Part shown: piece by piece, positions 1 through 7,022 of the stretch
Layout of the letters: every line of letters begins with the position of its first letter
How positions within the stretch are numbered: the first letter of the stretch is position 1
NCBI GenBank assembly: GCA_964534315.1
Contig: CAZHOV010000119.1
Location: 1-17,464, forward strand
Direction: 5' to 3'
Length of the DNA stretch: 17,464 nt
DNA from: CAZHOV01 sp964534315
GTDB lineage: Bacteria > Bacteroidota > Bacteroidia > Chitinophagales > Saprospiraceae
Notes under the pieces: generated by a model
Database searches by the model: none
The model's input: only the letters and a program-made list of their open reading frames with translations
Told to the model about the DNA's origin: nothing
Made by a program: the position numbers and the translations under genes

Positions 1-150
1 TACACACAAATACCTGCTTATGAGCGTATTATGTTGATAGCAGATGTTCAACAATGCATCCCGACCATAGTACTTAATGATCATCCTCAAACAGGCGGGC
101 CCGCAATCTGTCTGATCGTGCTGCCGGACGATGGGAAATTGCTTAAACAT
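1..150 (-). CDS. C39-peptidase-type ABC exporter, N-terminal fragment (runs off left edge)
   Basis: Reading minus from an ATG at 150-148 gives 50 codons without a stop up to the window edge. Residues 2-29 contain the signature of peptidase family C39: FPIVRQHDQTDCGPACLRM followed by KYYG. Cys16 in QTDCGPAC would be the catalytic cysteine. This domain forms the N-terminus of ABC exporters that cut double-glycine leaders from bacteriocin-like peptides while exporting them through the inner membrane; the membrane and ATPase domains would lie outside the window. Residues 30-50 diverge from the usual pattern but keep an I-S-R near the family's ITREGVS segment. A stand-alone C39 protease or a lesion further on cannot be excluded. 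No good Shine-Dalgarno sequence precedes the start. The opposite strand is also open here but matches nothing I know. Confidence 0.78.
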   Translation of the reverse strand, partial: MFKQFPIVRQHDQTDCGPACLRMIIKYYGRDALLNICYQHNTLISRYLCV

Positions 151-184
151 ATTGAAAGATAATGAATTGGGAGGCTTTTTTATG

Positions 185-221
185 CCGAGAGCCGTATTTT
201 TTAGAAAAACACGGCTCTCGG
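185..221. repeat. Perfect 11-bp inverted repeat, possible terminator or leader hairpin
   Basis: CCGAGAGCCGT (185-195) and ACGGCTCTCGG (211-221) are exact reverse complements. The 15-nt loop adds TTTTT/AAAAA pairing after one mismatch, so the full stem may reach 16 pairs. It lies between the stop of the isomerase-like gene (248) and the start of the C39 gene (150), both on minus. No U-tract follows the stem on either strand, so it is not a classical intrinsic terminator; it could still stop or stabilise the upstream message or form part of the C39 leader. Confidence 0.6.
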
Positions 222-247
222 AGTAGAAAGGTTGGTATTAACTTTTT

Positions 248-559
248 TCAATTGACAGAAAATGCCGGTAATTTAGGACTGAGCGCATTATAAAACGTAA
301 GGGGATTAATTTCCAGGTCCATATAATCGGTCAATGGCAATTCTGCCAACATCTCCATTACCTCTAACTCTGAGTTGGCGCTAAATACAGCCCATAACTT
401 GGATTTAGGTAAGGACAGCGAATAATGTAATAATTTCCCTTCCGAGAAAAATTCTGACACTTTCATTCGCTGTTCAGGAACCAACCCCATAAATTCGTCT
501 GTCAATACTTCCGGTAACGTGAAATCTACCATAAATTGAAAATCTCCGTATAATGCCAT
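248..559 (-). CDS. Muconolactone delta-isomerase-like small protein
   Basis: This 103-residue cytoplasmic protein has the pattern of the muconolactone isomerase (MIase-like) family, a dimeric alpha/beta-barrel fold: an N-terminal strand FMVDFTLP (9-16), a helix with EQRMKVSEFFSEGKL (29-43), a strand LWAVFSANS (55-63), then ELEVMEMLAELPLTDYMDLEINPL (64-87). The last segment closely resembles the family's D-E-L-H-E-L-L...LPL-F-P-Y-M-x-I-E-V-T-P-L. Length also fits. Classical members isomerise muconolactone in the beta-ketoadipate pathway, but no other gene of that pathway is nearby and many Bacteroidota carry such proteins without it. The substrate is therefore unknown. No TAnnTTTG promoter was found directly upstream. 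Confidence 0.7.
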   Translation of the reverse strand: MALYGDFQFMVDFTLPEVLTDEFMGLVPEQRMKVSEFFSEGKLLHYSLSLPKSKLWAVFSANSELEVMEMLAELPLTDYMDLEINPLTFYNALSPKLPAFSVN

Positions 560-780
560 AAAATTGTTTATTTATTTTTAAAAATGTTAAGCTGCTTAGA
601 GACAGCTCAATTCGCTTTGGGATAGCAAATAATTAGATTACGTTCATATCTCTAAATCATTAAATCCTTCTTCATATAAACTTCATTATCCAACAAAAAG
701 TTGATACCTATTGGTTAAATTAAACGAGAAATCAGTTTGGTTGGTCTAAAAGAAGACAATTTACGACCTGGAGGTAGCCG

Positions 781-1968
781 CTAATCTACCGCTTTCAGGC
801 GCCAGGCAAGCGCGATGGCCAAAACGCTCATAATAATGGCCAGATATCCTACTAATTCATAGTTATTCAATGATCCGTCGGGTTGTTCTACGATGATAAA
901 TCCGGCGACGACGGAAGACATACCCAAGGTAAATTGGCTGACAGACGAGCGGATACTCATGAAGCTTCCTCTGGATTCAGGTTTTACTACCGAAGTGACT
1001 AGCGTCGTTGCCGGCACATTACGTCCGCTGGCGACAACAAAATAGGAAGAGGTGGCACAGAGGGCAATAAGGATAGACACTTCCGGCAGGTTGGTGATCG
1101 CGAAAATGGAGAATAGGGCAAAGAAGCTAGCCAGAGAGAAGACTTTGGCATTGCCAAACTTATCAGCGATCTTGCCGAAGGCTGGTAGCAAGAATGCGCT
1201 TAGCACGCCTCCAACGGCATAGATATAAGTCAACTCCATATCTGAAAAACCGATATTAAACTGCATATAGGGGGCGATAAAAGGAATAATGGAAAAATGG
1301 CCCAGCATCAACAACACCGTAAAAAGCAAGGCAAGGAGTTGATTCGAGTCGTTAAGCACATTGGTGATCACCTGAAACTTGGGGGCGTTCGCGTCATTAT
1401 TTTCCAGGTGTTTATTCATGGAGGGGACAAACTTCACGGCGAGTATAGTGATTACCAAAGAAATTAAGCCAATAAAGATGAAGGGTGCCCGCCAGTTAAA
1501 GGTAGCGGCCAGAAAGATCCCCATCGGCACCCCGACAACAGAAGAAATAGAAAATGCCGTCATTACCCACCCCATAGCGCCGGCCCGCTTCTTATAGGGG
1601 AAAGTATCTCCTACTATAGCAAAAACGAGAGCCGTCAGCACCCCGCCAAAAGCGCCTGTAAAACTACGGGCGATCAGAAAAACGATGTAATTGGGTGCCA
1701 GAGAACAGGCCAGGGTGCCTATGGTAAAACCGACATATAATAACAATAGTGCCTGCTTCCGATCGAACCGGTCAATAAAAAAAGCGCTCAATAACCCCAT
1801 TACCGAGGCACTTATGGCATAAGAAGACACCAAAAGGCTAAACTGTTGAGGATTGATGTCAAATACCCGCATAAATTGCCCGCCTAGCGGCATAATGATC
1901 ATAAAATCAAGAATATGCGTGAATTGAACCAGTGCCAGAATGAGCAGAAGTATCTTTTCGTTTTTCAT
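781..1968 (-). CDS. MFS transporter, DHA1-like efflux type
   Basis: The 395-residue protein has about twelve hydrophobic segments, the usual length for a 12-helix major facilitator. The first half carries DHA1-type marks: Asp21 in helix 1 (HILDFMIIMPLG), a motif A-like loop between helices 2 and 3 (LLSAFFIDRFDRKQ, 59-72), Arg101 in helix 4, and a motif C-like segment in helix 5 (SSVVGVPMGIFLA, 142-154). A hydrophilic linker near residues 185-200 separates the halves. It probably exports a small molecule or drug by proton antiport across the inner membrane; substrate unknown. AGGAA lies 6 nt before the ATG. It follows the terminator at 2027-2067, so it should have its own promoter, but I found no clean TAnnTTTG in the 58-nt gap. 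Confidence 0.88.
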   Translation of the reverse strand: MKNEKILLLILALVQFTHILDFMIIMPLGGQFMRVFDINPQQFSLLVSSYAISASVMGLLSAFFIDRFDRKQALLLLYVGFTIGTLACSLAPNYIVFLIARSFTGAFGGVLTALVFAIVGDTFPYKKRAGAMGWVMTAFSISSVVGVPMGIFLAATFNWRAPFIFIGLISLVITILAVKFVPSMNKHLENNDANAPKFQVITNVLNDSNQLLALLFTVLLMLGHFSIIPFIAPYMQFNIGFSDMELTYIYAVGGVLSAFLLPAFGKIADKFGNAKVFSLASFFALFSIFAITNLPEVSILIALCATSSYFVVASGRNVPATTLVTSVVKPESRGSFMSIRSSVSQFTLGMSSVVAGFIIVEQPDGSLNNYELVGYLAIIMSVLAIALAWRLKAVD

Positions 1969-2026
1969 ATTGTGTTCCTGTAAATACTTCTAAAGGGTAT
2001 TTGCGGGCTATTTGTTTAGCAGGAGG

Positions 2027-2067
2027 AAAAAAAAAGTCATTTTGCTTGAGAGCAAAATGACTTTTTT
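2027..2067 (-). terminator. Strong intrinsic terminator of the repeat-protein gene
   Basis: GTCATTTTGC (2036-2045) and GCAAAATGAC (2052-2061) pair perfectly around the 6-nt loop TTGAGA. Nine A residues (2027-2035) give a U9 tract for minus-strand RNA, and six T residues (2062-2067) extend the stem or serve plus-strand RNA. It begins 20 nt after the stop of the gene at 2088-3338 and separates it from the MFS gene, so the two are not one operon. The near symmetry means it could also work in the plus direction. Confidence 0.88.
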
Positions 2068-2087
2068 AAGTTATTTAAAATCAATTA

Positions 2088-3338
2088 TTAATACTGGATA
2101 CCGAGTGCTTTTAAGGTTTCAATATCTAGCTGACCTACAGGAAGACCGTTATCTTTCTGGAACTTAGTAAGAGCAGCTTTGGTACGGGGCCCGAGAATAT
2201 TATCTGCAGGACCTGCGTCATAACCTCTGTCTTTAAGCGCTTGCTGGATTTGACGAACGGTGTAGCTGCTTACTTTGTCGCCGCAAAGTACTTCTCTCCA
2301 CTCCGTGAAGCCGCCTTTCTTTACAAGCTTACGCTTGGTGATGGTGCTGTATTCAGCAGGAATTTCAATCTCACGGGTGGTAGCTGGAGACTTCAGTACA
2401 CGCTTAGTTTGTGACTTATACTCAGCCGGAATTTCTTCTTCGCGGAAGGTAGCTGGCGTCTTGATCACTTGCTTAGTCACTGTTTTGTACTCCGCAGGAA
2501 TGACTTCCTCGCGAGTCGTTGCAGGCGTTTTGACCACTTGCTTGGTCACGGTATTGTACTCTGCGGGAATAACTTCCTCACGAGTCGTTGCAGGCGTTTT
2601 AACCTTTCTTACCTGGCGAGTGCCATACTCAGCAGGTACCTCTACTACTTTTGTACAGTCGTCACCATTGTCGGTATATCCGTCAGGACAACCTTTGCGA
2701 ACTTTTTTGGTAACTGTTTTGTATTCTGCAGGCACTTCTACCAAACACCAGACCAAACAGTCGTTAGGGTCGGCAGAGAGGCAGTTACGATCAGCTTTGC
2801 GCTTCACCCACTTGGTGGATGCAGGGCTAACTTCTACTCTTTCAGTTACGGTTTCGTATTCTGCAGGAACCCGCTCGATACGTGTAGAGGCCTCTTTTAT
2901 CAAGTACTGTTCGGTAACCGTTTCGTATTCCGCAGGAACCTCGATCAATTTCTTGGTCTCAGGTTTAATCAATACCTGTTCGGTGACGGTTTCGTATTCC
3001 GCAGGAACAGGAATGATGCGCTTAGATTCAGCCTTTACCAGGACTTGTTCGGTAACGGTTTCATATACTGCAGGAACCGGAATCACTCGCTTTGAAGGAG
3101 CTTTTACCAAGACTTGCTCAGTAACGGTTTCGTATTCTGCAGGAACAATTTCTACACGCTTTGACGCTGGTCTTACTAATACTTGTTCCGTAACTGTTTC
3201 ATATTCGTCAGGAATTAAACATTTGGCATAGCATTTTCCTGGTTCGCCGGTTTCAGGCGGATTATCACCAGGTTGGGCCATAACGAGTACAGCACCAAAC
3301 ATAAATATACCTGTTAGTAAGATGGATAATTTTTTCAT
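2088..3338 (-). CDS. Secreted twelve-repeat protein with C-terminal peptidoglycan-binding domain
   Basis: The 416-residue protein starts with a Sec signal peptide (1-21, MKKLSILLTGIFMFGAVLVMA, likely cut before Gln22). Residues 45-340 are twelve repeats of mostly 23 residues. Units 1-6 follow EYETVTEQVLVKPxSKRxxxVPA; units 8-11 follow EYxTVTKQVxKTPATTREEVIPA. Units 6 and 7 carry longer cysteine-containing inserts (Cys186, 194, 198, 217, 228). Residues 353-414 form a PG_binding_1-type helical domain (YTVRQIQQALKDRGYDAGPA, then LGPRTKAALTKFQ). The eight cysteines could form disulfides in the periplasm. It has no lipobox, membrane helix after the signal, or T9SS tail, so a periplasmic or outer-membrane-associated, wall-bound protein is likely. 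The repeat family's role is not known to me. Expressed from its own promoter (3413-3445) and closed by a terminator, hence monocistronic. Confidence 0.88.
   Translation of the reverse strand: MKKLSILLTGIFMFGAVLVMAQPGDNPPETGEPGKCYAKCLIPDEYETVTEQVLVRPASKRVEIVPAEYETVTEQVLVKAPSKRVIPVPAVYETVTEQVLVKAESKRIIPVPAEYETVTEQVLIKPETKKLIEVPAEYETVTEQYLIKEASTRIERVPAEYETVTERVEVSPASTKWVKRKADRNCLSADPNDCLVWCLVEVPAEYKTVTKKVRKGCPDGYTDNGDDCTKVVEVPAEYGTRQVRKVKTPATTREEVIPAEYNTVTKQVVKTPATTREEVIPAEYKTVTKQVIKTPATFREEEIPAEYKSQTKRVLKSPATTREIEIPAEYSTITKRKLVKKGGFTEWREVLCGDKVSSYTVRQIQQALKDRGYDAGPADNILGPRTKAALTKFQKDNGLPVGQLDIETLKALGIQY
2319..3206 (-). repeat. Coding tandem repeat, 69-bp unit, about 12 copies
   Basis: The unit encodes 23 residues starting at E-Y-x-T-V-T and ending at P-A. 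Copies 1-5 and 8-11 keep the length exactly; copies 6 and 7 are enlarged by cysteine-bearing inserts. The two sets differ systematically (TVTEQVLVK against TVTKQVxKTPATTREE), which suggests two separate amplification events or a split of function. Similar repeats leave long open frames on the other strand, which I do not regard as genes. Confidence 0.9.
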
Positions 3339-3412
3339 AAAGCGATGGTTGGTTTAATTAAAAAATTTTAGTTTGCGTTTTGTATGTTGATGATTAGATA
3401 CAATTCGTTGCA

Positions 3413-3445
3413 CAAATTTAGAAGATATTTTTCGGATAACACAAA
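3413..3445 (-). promoter_or_regulatory. Bacteroidota-type promoter of the repeat-protein gene
   Basis: On minus, TTTG (3445-3442) is followed after 21 nt by TAAATTTG (3420-3413), matching the -33 TTTG / -7 TAnnTTTG consensus. The start would be near 3406, giving a leader of about 68 nt before the ATG at 3338. The -7 element overlaps the stop codon of the HD-domain gene upstream. Confidence 0.55.
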
Positions 3446-4638
3446 TAATGCTTCGTTATAATTTTCGTCTGAATCCCGTGCTCCAGTAATGACGATATCG
3501 GAACGATTTCTCCTGATTTTAACAATATTTTTATTTCGTTACGTACCGTGCTATAGGCAGTATTTGCTTCTTTTCCATACAGTAACACATAAGGGATCTC
3601 ATCTGGCTTAAAACCTAATTTCTTTATCAGCTTGGAACGGATTTCCTGGATATGTTCTTCCTCAAAAGAATCATTTTTTAGTTCTATTCTAAATAACTTT
3701 CGGTGAAGAAGACTATGTGACAGATAGGACAATATCTTGTCCCCGTTTCTACTAAATACTTTTAGCGCTGCTAAAATATCAATATCATCTAGCAGTGCAA
3801 AATGTTCGAGCAATTTATTCTGTGAAAAAGTAGAAATTTCTTGATCTCCTACTTCATATAGAAAAAACTTTAAACTCTCAGATACAGGCAAAGAAAAGCC
3901 GCTCAAAGCCAGATCTTTTGCGCGTTTCAGCGTTTTTATCAACATTTGTTCAGCTGCCAGCGCCGTCTTGTGCAAATAGACTTGCCAGTACATTAACCTT
4001 CTGGCGATCAGAAACTTTTCTATCGAATAAATCCCTTTTTCTTCTACCAGCAACTCCCCGTTTTTCACGGTCAGCATTTTTATGATCCGGTCATAACCAA
4101 TCACTCCTTCTGAAACGCCGGTGTAAAAACTATCGCGATTGAGATAATCCATCCGATCCATGTCTAGCTGACTGGATACCAACTGATGGAGAAATAATTT
4201 GGAATACTCATCTTTGAAAATGGAAAGCGCCATACTCAATTGCCCGTCAAATTCATCATTCAATTTTTCCATAAACATGATGGACAACGCTTCGTGCGAT
4301 ACATCAATCAGGGTATTTTCCAAAGCATGAGAAAAAGGGCCATGCCCAATATCGTGAAGAAGAATGGCAATTGATACTGCAGTAGCTTCATCATCGGTTA
4401 TTTCCACCCCTTTTGACCGCAAGACTTCTATCGCCTGCTGCATCAAGTGAAGAGCCCCAAGGGCATGATGAAAACGGGTATGCAACGCTCCCGGATAAAC
4501 GTAGTGAGTGAGCCCAACCTGCTTGATCCTTCTTAAACGTTGAAAATAAGCATGCTCCATCAAATCAAATAATATTCCGTATGGAATACTGATAAAGCCA
4601 TATACCGGATCATTTAGGATTTTTTTCCTACTGGTCAA
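3418..4638 (-). CDS. HD-domain phosphohydrolase (dNTPase-like, YwfO/SAMHD1 group), TTG start
   Basis: The 406-residue cytoplasmic protein has the metal-binding HD signature: RFHHALG with His57/58, LLHDIGHGPFSHALE with His95-Asp96, and SSQLDMDRMDYLNRD with Asp159/161. The motif order and the N-terminal KKILNDPVYGFISIP match the family of deoxynucleotide triphosphohydrolases related to bacterial YwfO and to SAMHD1. It probably cleaves dNTPs to deoxynucleosides and triphosphate and may affect nucleotide pools or phage resistance; the substrate is inferred from the family. The start is TTG at 4638-4636: the first in-frame ATG is Met27, which would remove the conserved N-terminal segment, and AAGG lies about 10 nt before the TTG. 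The 3' end overlaps the promoter of the following repeat-protein gene. Confidence 0.9.
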   Translation of the reverse strand: MTSRKKILNDPVYGFISIPYGILFDLMEHAYFQRLRRIKQVGLTHYVYPGALHTRFHHALGALHLMQQAIEVLRSKGVEITDDEATAVSIAILLHDIGHGPFSHALENTLIDVSHEALSIMFMEKLNDEFDGQLSMALSIFKDEYSKLFLHQLVSSQLDMDRMDYLNRDSFYTGVSEGVIGYDRIIKMLTVKNGELLVEEKGIYSIEKFLIARRLMYWQVYLHKTALAAEQMLIKTLKRAKDLALSGFSLPVSESLKFFLYEVGDQEISTFSQNKLLEHFALLDDIDILAALKVFSRNGDKILSYLSHSLLHRKLFRIELKNDSFEEEHIQEIRSKLIKKLGFKPDEIPYVLLYGKEANTAYSTVRNEIKILLKSGEIVPISSLLEHGIQTKIITKHYLCYPKNIF

Positions 4639-4685
4639 TTGATTTTACCTTTTTGGATGCGCTTGTGGATACAATCTGTTTGCAT

Positions 4686-4693
4686 CAAAGATA
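4686..4693 (-). promoter_or_regulatory. -7 box (TATCTTTG) of the HD-domain gene
   Basis: Minus reads TATCTTTG, an exact TAnnTTTG match. No good TTTG lies 17-23 nt upstream, so only the -7 part is supported. A start near 4679 gives a leader of about 40 nt to the TTG codon at 4638 and would not fit a start at Met27 any better. Confidence 0.45.
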
Positions 4694-4883
4694 CAGTTTA
4701 TCTTAAAGAACTTATAACCTCTTTTTTAGAATTCGTAAATAACTCCTCCTTCCCCATCGTCCATCACCTAATCTATTGCACACGCTAGGACCGCTCCTTT
4801 TTTCTTGCGGCACCTCAATATTTTTGTCCATACAGGCGTTTATATTTTTTTAACTTTTGCCAGCATTATCATATGAGGTTTAT

Positions 4884-4891
4884 TACCTTAG
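4884..4891 (+). promoter_or_regulatory. Weak candidate -7 box of porX
   Basis: TACCTTAG differs from TAnnTTTG at one position. A TTTG lies at 4856-4859, 24 nt upstream, slightly beyond the usual spacing. A leader of about 75 nt would result. Confidence 0.28.
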
Positions 4892-4971
4892 CGAAATAGC
4901 TCTGGAAAAACAACTAAACAAACGCTTACTTTCGATCTTAAACCATAAGATAAATCAATAAAACCATAAGG

Positions 4972-6531
4972 ATGGATCAAATAAAAATACTTTGGGCTGA
5001 TGACGAAATCGATTTATTGAAGCCGCAATTACTGTTTTTAGAGAAGAAAGGCTATGAAGTGCTGACCGTAACCAACGGGTATGATGCGTTGGAAGAGTGC
5101 GAGGGCAACAACGATATCGATGTCGTTTTTCTGGATGAGTCGATGCCGGGGCTTACCGGGCTCGAAACACTTGCCAAAATAAAAGACCAACATCCTAACT
5201 TGCCCATTGTCATGATCACTAAGAATGAAGCGGAAAATGTGATGGAGGAAGCAATCGGCTCTCAGATCAGCGATTATCTCATCAAGCCGGTCAATCCCAA
5301 CCAAATCCTACTTACCTTAAAAAAGATTATCGACAATAAACGGCTTGTTCGAGAAAAAACCACCTCCGACTATCAGCAGCAATTTCGCGAAATCCTAATG
5401 CAAATCAATAGTGGGCTCGATTATAAAGAATGGGTAGATATCTATCTACAGATCATCAATTGGGAACTAAAACTCGACCAATCCAATACCACGCAGATGT
5501 CAGACATCTTGTCGATGCAAAAAAGCGAGGCCAATACCGAGTTCTCTAAATATATTGTCCGGAATTATGAATCCTGGCTTGACGAGAGCAATGCCGAAAA
5601 GCCCGTTCTTTCACATAACCTACTCAGGAATGAGGTATTTACCAAACTGGAAAAAGATGTTCCTTCCGTTTTACTATTATTAGATAATTTGCGGTACGAC
5701 CAGTGGAAAATGATCGAACCCGTCATATCTGAGCTATTCAAGGTAGTAGAAGAAAATTCTTTCTACAGTATCCTTCCCACCTCCACTCAATACAGCCGGA
5801 ACGCTATCTTTGCAGGCCTAATGCCTTCAGAAATCCAGGAATACTACCCCGACTGGTGGAAAAATGATAATGAGCAAGGAGGTAAGAACCTCCATGAGCA
5901 TGATTTACTTGGAGAGCAAATAAGACGCACCTTCCGCAACCCGATACGATTTGATTATGTAAAAGTGACCAACGCCAATCATGCGAAAGACCTGGAAGAT
6001 AATGCGCTCAATTACCTGAATAATGACCTGACGGTTATCGTTTATAATTTTATTGACATGCTCTCGCATGCGCGAACCGAGATGGAGGTGCTAAAAGAAC
6101 TGGCCGGGGATGAAAAAGCCTATCGCTCCCTCACCCGTTCCTGGTTTATCAATTCGCCCTTGCTCCGTGCCCTGCGGGAAATGGCTGAGCGTGACGTCCA
6201 ATTATTTATCACTACTGATCACGGAACCATCCGGGTAAATACCCCCTCCAAAGTGATCGGCGACAAAGAAACTACCACAAACCTCCGCTACAAGGTGGGT
6301 AGAAACCTTCAGTACGATCGGAAAGATGTACTCGATTTCAGGGATCCCCACAAAGCACTACTTCCTAAGCCTAATGTTAGCTCTACCTTTATCTTCGCCA
6401 AAGAAGATAAGTTCTTCTTATACCCTAATAACTACAATTATTATAACAACTATTATAAAAACACCTTCCAACATGGAGGTATCTCGCTCGAAGAAATGAT
6501 CTGCCCGGTCGTGCAGCTAAAGTCAAAATAA
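4972..6531 (+). CDS. porX: PorX-type response regulator with PglZ (alkaline-phosphatase-fold) output domain
   Basis: Residues 1-120 form a receiver domain: acidic pocket Asp10/Asp11, phosphoacceptor Asp55 (VVFLDESMPG), Thr83 and Lys105 (DYLIKP). A helical linker (about 125-225) leads to a PglZ domain with likely metal ligands Asp238 (LLLLDNLRYDQW), Ser271/Thr272 (LPTSTQYSR), Asp362/His366 (FIDMLSHA), Asp416/His417 (TTDHGTI) and His501 (FQHGGIS). Length 519 matches PorX of Porphyromonas and Flavobacterium. PorX works with the kinase PorY to control T9SS genes through an ECF sigma factor, and its PglZ domain has been described as a zinc-dependent phosphodiesterase acting on nucleotide substrates; these roles come from the family. 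No porY or sigma factor is nearby. Two T9SS cargo genes downstream fit the association. The gene stands alone, convergent with the membrane-protein gene that follows. Confidence 0.93.
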   Translation: MDQIKILWADDEIDLLKPQLLFLEKKGYEVLTVTNGYDALEECEGNNDIDVVFLDESMPGLTGLETLAKIKDQHPNLPIVMITKNEAENVMEEAIGSQISDYLIKPVNPNQILLTLKKIIDNKRLVREKTTSDYQQQFREILMQINSGLDYKEWVDIYLQIINWELKLDQSNTTQMSDILSMQKSEANTEFSKYIVRNYESWLDESNAEKPVLSHNLLRNEVFTKLEKDVPSVLLLLDNLRYDQWKMIEPVISELFKVVEENSFYSILPTSTQYSRNAIFAGLMPSEIQEYYPDWWKNDNEQGGKNLHEHDLLGEQIRRTFRNPIRFDYVKVTNANHAKDLEDNALNYLNNDLTVIVYNFIDMLSHARTEMEVLKELAGDEKAYRSLTRSWFINSPLLRALREMAERDVQLFITTDHGTIRVNTPSKVIGDKETTTNLRYKVGRNLQYDRKDVLDFRDPHKALLPKPNVSSTFIFAKEDKFFLYPNNYNYYNNYYKNTFQHGGISLEEMICPVVQLKSK

Positions 6532-6538
6532 TGGGTTA

Positions 6539-6565
6539 GCGGAAGGGGTCTCCTACACCTTCTGC
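6539..6565. terminator. Weak hairpin between convergent genes
   Basis: GCGGAAGG (6539-6546) pairs with CCTTCTGC (6558-6565) over 8 pairs, one of them G-U, with an 11-nt loop. It starts 8 nt after the porX stop and just before the stop of the minus gene at 6570. The downstream TCTCCTATTCC is pyrimidine-rich but not a true U-tract, so termination is plausible and not certain. Confidence 0.35.
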
Positions 6566-6569
6566 TCTC

Positions 6570-7022
6570 CTATTCCTCATTCATTATCAACTGCTCCACC
6601 ACATTGGTATGCTCTTCCAAAAAGTGCTGCAGGTTTTTGCGGCTGGCAACGAAAAAGATGCTTTTGCCGAAATAACCTTTTTCTTTAAAAAAGATGCGGA
6701 CAGTTTTAAGGATCAGGAAATCGCTCTCGCGGATCTTTTTGATATTGTGGTAGGGATAACGGAAGGTTTTGAAATAGTTGGTGACATAAATAAACTCATC
6801 ATCCATCTCCACCCGCTTCAAACGCATGAGGACCAGATAAAGCATGAAGATCCCGAACAGAAAAAAAGCCGTCAGCCCGATTTTAAAACTGATAAAAGAA
6901 AGGGGACCAATTGTTTCATCGGTCAGCCAGACGGCAATAGTAAAGATGCCGAAGAAGACAATCCAGAAGGTTGGAATAAACAATTTTAAGAATATGGTCA
7001 AAGAAGTGGAAACTCTTGTCAT
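6570..7022 (-). CDS. Small membrane protein, two N-terminal helices, function unknown
   Basis: The 150-residue protein has two hydrophobic segments (about 8-32 and 45-66) and then a basic, beta-rich cytoplasmic part with VEMDDEFIYVTNYFKTFRYPYHNIKKIRES (71-100), reminiscent of PH-like bacterial membrane domains that read the pattern strand-turn-Y-x-N-I-xx-I. I do not recognise a named family. Its ATG (7022-7020) overlaps the tatC stop TGA (7021-7019) in an ATGA arrangement, so the two are probably translated in a coupled way and belong to one transcript. A role beside the Tat translocon is possible from position only. Confidence 0.75.
   Translation of the reverse strand: MTRVSTSLTIFLKLFIPTFWIVFFGIFTIAVWLTDETIGPLSFISFKIGLTAFFLFGIFMLYLVLMRLKRVEMDDEFIYVTNYFKTFRYPYHNIKKIRESDFLILKTVRIFFKEKGYFGKSIFFVASRKNLQHFLEEHTNVVEQLIMNEE

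Larger units (their letters stand above)
4639..4971. other. Divergent intergenic region between HD gene and porX
   Basis: This 333-bp stretch separates two divergent genes. It holds a minus promoter-like box at 4686-4693 and a weak plus candidate at 4884-4891. I see no RNA gene, repeat or ORF worth reporting in the rest. Confidence 0.6.

Noticed and set aside
1..162. Plus-strand open frame of 53 codons reaching a TAA at 160-162
   Set aside because: It matches no family I know, whereas the minus strand of the same bases encodes a clear C39 peptidase N-terminus.
2275..3231. 318-codon open frame opposite the repeat protein, and a second of 208 codons in another frame
   Set aside because: Periodic coding repeats of 69 bp keep antisense frames open; the products are just repeated SVTVSYSAGT-like strings, and the minus frame has signal peptide, domain and terminator.
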